From contig DGJU01000001.1 of assembly GCA_002387605.1 (NCBI GenBank), forward strand, positions 1 through 10,430: a stretch of DNA of 10,430 nt. Direction: 5' to 3'. Below the pieces are notes generated by a model that was not told the origin of the DNA, did no database searches, and worked only from the letters and a program-made list of their open reading frames with translations. Source of the stretch: Alphaproteobacteria bacterium UBA4588. Lineage in GTDB: Bacteria > Pseudomonadota > Alphaproteobacteria > Puniceispirillales > Puniceispirillaceae. Positions 5,794 to 10,430 of the stretch are shown piece after piece (position 1 is the stretch's first letter; each line of letters opens with the position of its first letter). The position numbers and the translations under genes are program-made.

Positions 5794-6960
5794 ATGTCTC
5801 AGCTTTTGAATGTCCTTGAGCCAATCCAGCATGCACATGGCCTGCCAAATGCCTGCTATATTAATGATGATATGTATAAGTCTGAACAACAGCAGATTTT
5901 TGCAGATGGCTGGGCTGCCATTGGCTTTGGGATAGATGTACCAGACCCTGGATGCGTAAAACCACTTGAATTTCTTGGGATTCCGCTATTATTAACCCGT
6001 ACCCGTGATAATGTTGTGAAGGTATTTGAAAATGTCTGCCGGCACCGCGGGATGATTCTTGTTGAAAAAGCAGCGCGCCTTAACGGTCCTATTACCTGCC
6101 CCTATCATGCATGGTCTTATGATTTGGAAGGACAGTTGCGCTCAACACCTCATGTTGGGGGCCCAGACATCCATGAACATCACGATATTGTCTGCGGCTC
6201 ACTATCCTTAAGCGAGGTCAGTTCTGTTGTATGGCGGGATGTGATCTTCATTAATCTGTCCGGAACAGCGCCGCCGTTTGATATTGTTGCCGAAGACTTA
6301 CAAGCGCGGTGGTCAGAATTTGATAAACCACTGCATTTTAGCGGCGATGACAGCCTGTTTTCACTCATGCTAGACTGCAATTGGAAGCTTGCCGTTGAAA
6401 ATTACTGTGAAGCCTATCACCTCCCCTTCATTCATCCGGGCTTAAATAGTTATTCACGTCTTGAAGATCACTATAATATTCTGTCACATGATTCCTTTGC
6501 TGGTCAGGGCTCATATGTCTATAATCCCCAGATATCTGATGATGGCCGGGGCTTCCCCTCATTTGAGGGTTTGTCAGAAAAATGGGATACGGCAGCTGAA
6601 TATTGTGCTTTTTTCCCAAATGTCCTGTTTGGCGTTCATAAAGACCATGCTTATGCCATTCTGCTGATACCCAACGCGCAGAACAAAACAACCGAACATG
6701 TTGCTATCTATTATGCTGACGAGCAGGCATGTGATGACAGCTACGCCGATATGCGCGCTAAAAACACAGCCATGTGGAAAGATATTTTTATCGAAGACAT
6801 TTTTGTAGTTGAAGGCATGCAAAAAGGCCGTAATGCGCCATCTTATGATGGGGGGAAATTCTCGCCCGTAATGGATTGCCCAACCCATCATTTCCACAAA
6901 TGGGTGGCATCAGCACTGCTTGCCAAGCAAAACGGTCCCGAAAATCTAGGACGAGACTAA
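5794..6960 (+). CDS. Rieske non-haem iron oxygenase, catalytic subunit (choline monooxygenase/GbcA/CntA-like)
   Basis: The 388-residue protein is a terminal oxygenase alpha subunit. The Rieske 2Fe-2S ligands are C82-R-H84 and C102-P-Y-H105. The mononuclear iron site lies in NWKLAVENYCEAYHLPFIHP (196-215), with His209 and His214, and a distal Asp335 in FIEDIFVVEGMQKG; Glu206 is in the position that bridges the two centres. The C-terminal stretch (PSYDGGKFSPVMDCPTHHFH) is typical of the group acting on quaternary amines and related compounds, such as choline, glycine betaine, stachydrine or carnitine, rather than of two-subunit aromatic dioxygenases. Substrate is unknown. The frame is open from 5737, but the AAGGAGGT ribosome site 9 bases before 5794 fixes the start. 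No ferredoxin reductase or beta subunit is adjacent, so the electron donor must be encoded elsewhere. Confidence 0.88.
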   Translation: MSQLLNVLEPIQHAHGLPNACYINDDMYKSEQQQIFADGWAAIGFGIDVPDPGCVKPLEFLGIPLLLTRTRDNVVKVFENVCRHRGMILVEKAARLNGPITCPYHAWSYDLEGQLRSTPHVGGPDIHEHHDIVCGSLSLSEVSSVVWRDVIFINLSGTAPPFDIVAEDLQARWSEFDKPLHFSGDDSLFSLMLDCNWKLAVENYCEAYHLPFIHPGLNSYSRLEDHYNILSHDSFAGQGSYVYNPQISDDGRGFPSFEGLSEKWDTAAEYCAFFPNVLFGVHKDHAYAILLIPNAQNKTTEHVAIYYADEQACDDSYADMRAKNTAMWKDIFIEDIFVVEGMQKGRNAPSYDGGKFSPVMDCPTHHFHKWVASALLAKQNGPENLGRD

Positions 6961-6997
6961 TGCAAAAAATATCTAATATTTGACGAAATTGAACGTG

Positions 6998-7723
6998 CTA
7001 GAATCTTTTCGACTCTTCAAGTTCATCCTGAAATATTGCACTGAGCTTGCCAGAGAGAACATAGTCAGTAATGAAATCACCAAGACGGATAAATTCGTTA
7101 TAGAAGCGCGTGCCCTCTGCGTCCTTTAATCCTTGAAAATTGGAAGACATCTGACGAACAAGAGACAGGTCTGATAAGGGCGGGGCTAACACAACATTCA
7201 AGCCTTCCAGATTTTCTGAAAGTTTTGATAAATCGCGCTGACCTGGCGGAATACGGTTCGGCACGATAATCAGATGCGGTGTAATTGTAACATTGTTTTC
7301 CTTGCGTTCATCCATTTCCCTGATGAATTCAATGGTTGGGCGTAAATCTGCCCAAGATAAGGACGTAGGAACAATAATACATTCACATATCATGGCAATT
7401 TGCCAGACATTTCCGGGCCAGCCAGCACCGGTATCAACAATCGTCAGTGATGTTTCTTCGGTGCGCATCCGGCGTAAAATACTATCAACGGTGACCAAGC
7501 TAAGGCCATCAAATCTATCGCTTACGGGGAAATGGCGGACATCGCCTTCCTTGGCAAGTGGCTCAACAAGTTCAAAAGCTGTTCCCTGACGATCAGTATC
7601 CAGCAACTGGACAGAACGTTTTGGAAACCGAATGCGAAAATAATCAAACAAAAACGCTGATATCGTGCTTTTACCTACGCCGCCCTTGATATTTCCAACA
7701 AAGATAGATTGGCCTTGGTCCAT
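6998..7723 (-). CDS. Orphan ParA/MinD-type ATPase
   Basis: A 241-residue P-loop ATPase of the ParA/MinD superfamily. It has the deviant Walker A motif KGGVGKST (13-20) with the signature lysine Lys13, a Walker A' segment LLDTDRQGTA (40-49), and Walker B LTIVDTGAG (93-101). Such ATPases dimerise with ATP on DNA or membrane and position plasmids, chromosomes or protein complexes. No parB, parS-like repeat or minC/minE is present, and the chromosomal parAB location (near gidB) is not here. There is no C-terminal amphipathic helix of obvious MinD type. It lies downstream of, and in the same direction as, a membrane-anchored protein (gap 225 bases), which is the natural candidate partner. Cargo is unknown. 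The ribosome site is weak (TTGAGAAT). It converges with the Rieske gene, 37 bases apart. Confidence 0.85.
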   Translation of the reverse strand: MDQGQSIFVGNIKGGVGKSTISAFLFDYFRIRFPKRSVQLLDTDRQGTAFELVEPLAKEGDVRHFPVSDRFDGLSLVTVDSILRRMRTEETSLTIVDTGAGWPGNVWQIAMICECIIVPTSLSWADLRPTIEFIREMDERKENNVTITPHLIIVPNRIPPGQRDLSKLSENLEGLNVVLAPPLSDLSLVRQMSSNFQGLKDAEGTRFYNEFIRLGDFITDYVLSGKLSAIFQDELEESKRF

Positions 7724-7948
7724 AATATTCTCAATCTAAAGCAGCACGATGCGGCATAAAAAATTCATGATGGTATAATAGTTAATCATTACCCCACATG
7801 CGTTATTATCTTTATCGGATAGAGGTGAGCATTATCTGCACATATCCGCATTAAACATATTAACAACTGCAACAATGTTGCCACTTACTACAAAAAACTC
7901 TCATTGCCTATTATTTTAGTCAAAAACCCTGAACTTTAGCGGCACCTA
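7724..7948. other. Intergenic region upstream of the ParA-type gene
   Basis: These 225 bases are AT-rich and hold no supportable gene; an 18-codon ATG frame at 7799 lacks a ribosome site. They include the second copy of the 15-base repeat (7818-7832) and GTTAATCA around 7783-7790, an 8-mer also found (on the minus strand) in the operator-like repeat upstream of the membrane protein gene. No clear terminator follows the membrane protein gene, so readthrough into the ATPase gene is possible. Confidence 0.4.
7818..7832 (+). repeat. 15-base intergenic repeat, copy 2
   Basis: GATAGAGGTGAGCAT on the plus strand, identical to the minus-strand copy at 5593-5607. The two sites also share a GCA a few bases further on. 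Both lie in non-coding DNA. Confidence 0.4.
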
Positions 7949-8560
7949 TTATGCCGTATCATGAGCATCAGCGAGTGATTTCGCCTGATTATAGAGCATT
8001 CGTGTTTCATCAACATAGACATCGCGCGTGATATATCCTGTGCGGAACATGTCTTTCAATGACATCATACTTTGCTCAATAAGCCTCAACTCATCGGTTA
8101 TGGGCGTGGTTTCAGGCAGGGGAGCCTGATTTTTTGGCTTTGCAGGCGTGGTGCGGCGAAACACTTTGAAACCCTCTTCATCGTCTGACAATGACATCAC
8201 AGAAGAGGAAATAGACTGACCTTTGTTTTGGCCCTCATCTAACGGGCTCTTTGGCATGCCATCAATAGAGAGCTGTTGTGCCAGTTTTTCCGCCTCATTA
8301 TCTGGGGCGCTATCTGGCATAGGCTCTTTGACAGGCCCTTCAATATTCGTGAGCTCAGTAATACGTGGCTTACCTTGGCCATGCATTGTGGGGTCAGTAT
8401 CACCTGACATGTGAGAGGCACGCGGCACATCATTGCGCTTTGCAGTCCTGATAATAAGAAGCAGAATAAGAAAAAAGGCCATGACGATACCACCTAGTAT
8501 CATCACTTCCTGTTCAGCTGCCATAATGCCTGCAACACCTGCAAAATCCACCGTAAACAC
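7949..8560 (-). CDS. Membrane-anchored low-complexity protein with SHOCT-like C-terminus
   Basis: I do not recognise a named family. The 203-residue frame has one N-terminal membrane segment (about 20-38, ILGGIVMAFFLILLLII) followed by positive residues (RTAKR), which puts the rest in the cytoplasm. Residues about 45-153 are polar, rich in Pro, Ser, Asp, Glu and Lys and probably disordered. The end (about 154-197, DELRLIEQSMMSLKDMF then RTGYITRDVYVDETRMLY) resembles a SHOCT-type helical hairpin, often an oligomerisation module. The start is uncertain: GTG at 8560 gives 203 residues with a poor ribosome site; ATG at 8503 has CAGGAAG immediately before it and would give 184 residues beginning at the membrane segment. 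It precedes the ParA-type ATPase in the same direction. A membrane tether for that ATPase is inference from position. Confidence 0.65.
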   Translation of the reverse strand: MFTVDFAGVAGIMAAEQEVMILGGIVMAFFLILLLIIRTAKRNDVPRASHMSGDTDPTMHGQGKPRITELTNIEGPVKEPMPDSAPDNEAEKLAQQLSIDGMPKSPLDEGQNKGQSISSSVMSLSDDEEGFKVFRRTTPAKPKNQAPLPETTPITDELRLIEQSMMSLKDMFRTGYITRDVYVDETRMLYNQAKSLADAHDTA

Positions 8561-8573
8561 CTTACGCTAAGCT

Positions 8574-8609
8574 TGGTTAATTATTGTCGTATTATAGAGT
8601 GATTAACCA
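8574..8609. promoter_or_regulatory. Inverted repeat flanking the -10 of the membrane protein gene
   Basis: TGGTTAAT (8574-8581) and ATTAACCA (8602-8609) are perfect 8-base inverted arms separated by 20 bases, with the consensus -10 in the middle. The arm centres are 28 bases apart, close to but not exactly an integral number of helical turns. This is the layout of a repressor operator, but no regulator is known. Confidence 0.45.
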
Positions 8610-8620
8610 GATGAGAACAA
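8591..8620 (-). promoter_or_regulatory. Predicted promoter of the membrane protein / ParA-type pair
   Basis: On the minus strand a perfect TATAAT (8591-8596) is preceded at 18 bases by TTGTTC (8615-8620, weak -35). The start would be near 8584, about 24 bases before the GTG start. The remainder of 8561-8812 is shared with the divergent HD gene and contains no coding sequence that I can support. Confidence 0.5.
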
Positions 8621-8812
8621 CCCTAACTTCCTTCTGGAATCATAAAAACATATCCTTATCTCGGTGATGCGCCTTGCCCGCACTGCTTAATCGAATAAAG
8701 AGAACGAAGACAGACCTCCTGAATTTTCTTGCGCCGTAATAGATAGCGTTTCACAAGTAACTAACAAACAGACACAAGATGAGCCGCATATCAGAAGAGA
8801 AGAATTGGTGCC

Positions 8813-9409
8813 ATGCAAGATAAAATGACAATGCCAGAGACTGTTTCATTCCACCGGATGGATGAGGGAACAGAAGACGATTATGCCCTGCTTCACAAAC
8901 AGGAGCAGAATTTTATTACTGCCCTGCCCAGCCGTATCGTCAGTGCCTTAGAAAATCTTGAACATTCACTGTCCGGTTATCAGGTATCACGGCTTGAACA
9001 TTCACTCCAAACAGCAACACGCGCTGAACAGGGCGGAGCTGATAAAGAACTCATCGTTGCAGCGCTTATTCATGATATTGGTGATGATTTAGCACCAGAG
9101 AATCATTCTCAGATGGCAGCAGCAATCATTCGCCCCTATGTGCGGGCCGAAGTAACTTGGATTTTAGAGATGCATGGCGTCTTTCAGATGTATTATTATG
9201 CAGATAAAATAGGTTTGAATAAACATGAACGGGACCGCTGGCGGGACCATCACTGGTTTGATAGTTGTGAGAAATTTTGCCGCGACTGGGATCAGGTATC
9301 CTTTGACCCGTCCTTCCCTTCCAAGCCATTAGATTATTTTATTCCCCTGATATATGAGATTTTCTCACGCCCTGCTTTCAGCCCCGACATCATAAGCTCA
9401 GACACATAA
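8813..9409 (+). CDS. HD-domain protein, probable di-iron oxygenase of the PhnZ/TmpB/MIOX type
   Basis: A 198-residue HD-domain protein. His63 (in LEHSLQTATRAE), His87-Asp88 (ALIHDIGDD), His98, His121 (LEMHGVFQMYYY) and an Asp near 160 (DWDQVSFD) are all present. A plain HD phosphohydrolase needs only H...HD...D; the two extra histidines reproduce the six-ligand set I recall for PhnZ (His34, His58, Asp59, His80, His104, Asp161). The first interval, 24 residues, is identical, and the later ones agree if one loop is about 11-12 residues shorter. PhnZ and TmpB oxidatively cleave the C-P bond of hydroxylated aminoethylphosphonates. No PhnY/TmpA-type Fe/2OG hydroxylase gene is nearby, so substrate is open and a phosphohydrolase role is not excluded. 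Methionines at residues 5 and 7 are alternative starts. A methyltransferase follows after 25 bases, likely in the same operon. Confidence 0.8.
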   Translation: MQDKMTMPETVSFHRMDEGTEDDYALLHKQEQNFITALPSRIVSALENLEHSLSGYQVSRLEHSLQTATRAEQGGADKELIVAALIHDIGDDLAPENHSQMAAAIIRPYVRAEVTWILEMHGVFQMYYYADKIGLNKHERDRWRDHHWFDSCEKFCRDWDQVSFDPSFPSKPLDYFIPLIYEIFSRPAFSPDIISSDT

Positions 9410-9434
9410 TAGGTCACATGAAACGAGAGAGAGA

Positions 9435-10079
9435 ATGTTAGGCTGGCTGCGCACAAAACTATTCGAACAATCAATTACAGATGCCTATTCGCGCCGGTTA
9501 AACCAGCAAGGCGCCAGTGCATCTGGTGTATTCTGGGCCTCTCGTTTAAGTCAGCAGGCTAGATTTGACCACGCATTGATGCTGCTGGCAGCAAAATGGC
9601 ATAATAGCACAACCATTTGCGATATCGGATGCGGCTATGGCGCTCTTTACGAATTCATAAAGAAAACACCTCGATATCAGTCTTTTGGCTATCAGGGCAT
9701 CGATATTAACAAGGATATGATTGCCGCCTGCAAAGAAGAATTTGGTGATACAGCGCCTTTTTCGCGCGCCCGCAGTCCCATATCGCAGGTTGATGTCGGT
9801 CTTTATATTGGCACATTCAATCTCTGCCATGCGGATAATTACATCCTGTGGCAGGATTATATCCTTGGTCAGCTTGAAAAAAGCTGGCCTAAATGTCGTG
9901 GCGGGCTTGTTCTGAATATGACAAGCCGATCGAATGCGAGCATTCACAATCAGATATTTTATGTTGAGCCAGCTGCCTTCACAGCCCGCTTGAAACAGCA
10001 TTTTGGCCCGTCAGTCACAATTACCGCCCATGCGACACGTTATGTGGATAACGATACCATTTTCGTAATTTCCCGATAG
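9435..10079 (+). CDS. Class I SAM-dependent methyltransferase
   Basis: A 214-residue protein with a Rossmann-type methyltransferase core. Motif I is ICDIGCGYGALYEF (61-74); Asp90 in YQGIDINKDM (86-95) is the acidic residue that would bind the SAM ribose; GLYIGTFNL (122-130) fits the motif IV position, and the closing strands are GGLVLNMTS and DTIFVISR. Substrate cannot be named. A stretch of about 55 residues precedes the core and may form a substrate lid. The ribosome site is a purine-rich GAGAGAGAGA just before the ATG. It starts 25 bases after the HD gene and a terminator-like hairpin follows the stop, so the two genes appear to form a two-gene operon. Confidence 0.85.
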   Translation: MLGWLRTKLFEQSITDAYSRRLNQQGASASGVFWASRLSQQARFDHALMLLAAKWHNSTTICDIGCGYGALYEFIKKTPRYQSFGYQGIDINKDMIAACKEEFGDTAPFSRARSPISQVDVGLYIGTFNLCHADNYILWQDYILGQLEKSWPKCRGGLVLNMTSRSNASIHNQIFYVEPAAFTARLKQHFGPSVTITAHATRYVDNDTIFVISR

Positions 10080-10117
10080 GGCTGTTATCGCTCTCTTGGA
10101 GCCGAACAACAGCTTTT
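10080..10117 (+). terminator. Likely Rho-independent terminator of the HD-methyltransferase operon
   Basis: Beginning one base after the methyltransferase stop, GCTGTT (10081-10086) pairs with AACAGC (10108-10113), and an inner GCTC (10090-10093) pairs with GAGC (10099-10102). TTTT follows at 10114-10117 and the next 15 bases are also T-rich. The stem is interrupted by two internal loops, so strength is moderate. Confidence 0.5.
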
Positions 10118-10343
10118 ATGTCTCATTTTAGCAACAATATCTGCATAAATCGTGCGCTTGGCCTAGACTTTTCTTAATTACCACTTGTCCTAGAGGCCTC
10201 AATGCCCTAAATGCTTGGTTGTAGCCTAATTGCTACACGACGATATTAAGTACTACCTGCCTGATTTTTGCCTACCTAGGTTCAAACGAAGACAGAGATG
10301 TATTTATCATCGCCCTGTCACTGATGAGCTGAAAGGAACTAAC
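10118..10343 (+). promoter_or_regulatory. Upstream/leader region of the cold-shock gene
   Basis: These 226 bases hold no gene. A perfect 6-bp hairpin, TGTAGC (10220-10225) with GCTACA (10232-10237) around a CTAATT loop, lies about 110 bases before the start codon. Cold-shock mRNAs typically have long structured leaders, so part of this is probably transcribed; I could not identify a convincing promoter (TTGTCC at 10185-10190 with TAAATG 17 bases on is weak). Confidence 0.35.
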
Positions 10344-10430
10344 ATGGCATCAGGAAAAGTAAAGTGGTTTAACCCAACAAAGGGTTTTGGATTTATCGAG
10401 CCAAGTGATGGCGGCCAGGATGTGTTTGTA
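10344..10430 (+). CDS. CspA-family cold-shock protein (N-terminal 29 residues, runs off right edge)
   Basis: The visible protein starts MASGKVKWFNPTKGFGFIEP and continues to GQDVFV. It contains the RNP1 motif KGFGFI and RNP2 motif DVFV of the single-stranded nucleic-acid-binding OB fold. Members are about 65-75 residues long and act as RNA chaperones that melt mRNA structure, often after a temperature drop. An AAAGGAA Shine-Dalgarno (10332-10338) ends 5-6 bases before the ATG. Which csp paralogue this is, and whether it is cold-induced, cannot be told from this fragment. Confidence 0.95.
   Translation, partial: MASGKVKWFNPTKGFGFIEPSDGGQDVFV

Noticed and set aside
6961..6997. AAATAT-CTA-ATATTT hairpin between the Rieske and ParA-type genes as a terminator
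   Set aside because: The stem is pure AT with 6 pairs and there is no T-run on either strand, so termination is not supported.
7799..7855. 18-codon ATG frame in the 7724-7948 intergenic region
   Set aside because: No Shine-Dalgarno at the start and no codon or protein signal.
8611..8667. 18-codon ATG frame just after the inverted repeat
   Set aside because: No ribosome site and it overlaps the predicted minus-strand promoter.
9546..10001. 151-codon minus-strand frame
   Set aside because: Antisense shadow of the methyltransferase; no recognisable protein features beyond scattered Cys and Ile.
8703..10296. Shared 12-mer AACGAAGACAGA at 8703-8714 and 10285-10296
   Set aside because: Exact 12-mers are expected by chance several times in a window of this size; the flanks do not match.

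Overview
The window looks like chromosomal DNA from an alphaproteobacterium of moderate GC content, plausibly a marine lineage. The evidence is an Rrf2-headed suf operon, an alphaproteobacterial type of ribosomal protein L32 without zinc-ribbon cysteines followed by hspQ, and the overall look of the housekeeping proteins. The exact lineage cannot be fixed by eye; a SAR116-like marine group is only a guess. I see no insertion sequence, phage gene, CRISPR array or rRNA.

Layout. (1) 1-1250, minus strand: the start of a suf iron-sulfur assembly operon, with an Rrf2/IscR-like regulator followed 16 bases later by sufB, which runs off the left edge. Its upstream region holds a 15/19 match to the classical Fur box and an exact match to the core of the IscR type-1 operator, both laid over a predicted promoter. 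(2) 1432-2211, minus strand: hspQ, rpmF (L32) and a solitary tRNA-Ala(UGC), all pointing the same way. (3) 2279-4149: alanine dehydrogenase (ald) divergent from an Lrp/AsnC-type regulator, with an AT-rich shared control region containing a perfect palindrome. (4) 4152-5546, minus strand: selO, a protein adenylyltransferase, convergent with the regulator gene; the two stop codons lie in one 8-bp palindrome. (5) 5794-6960: a lone Rieske non-haem iron oxygenase of the quaternary-amine/choline-monooxygenase type with no reductase gene beside it. (6) 6998-8560, minus strand: an orphan ParA-type ATPase preceded by a membrane-anchored, low-complexity protein with a SHOCT-like C-terminal helical hairpin. 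(7) 8813-10079, plus strand: an HD-domain protein that carries the full ligand set of the PhnZ/TmpB/MIOX mixed-valent di-iron oxygenases, followed 25 bases later by a class I SAM methyltransferase and a likely terminator. (8) 10344-10430: the start of a cspA-type cold-shock gene.

How the parts may work together. The suf locus appears to read both iron (Fur-like site) and Fe-S cluster status (Rrf2 regulator on its own promoter). The ald/Lrp pair is a standard amino-acid-responsive module for alanine catabolism. The least explained parts are the ParA plus membrane-anchored partner, which could form a small positioning system, and the HD-oxygenase plus methyltransferase pair, which has no obvious known pathway. 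The Rieske oxygenase may share a theme (C-N or phosphonate compounds) with the HD protein, but they are not in one operon and this link is speculative.
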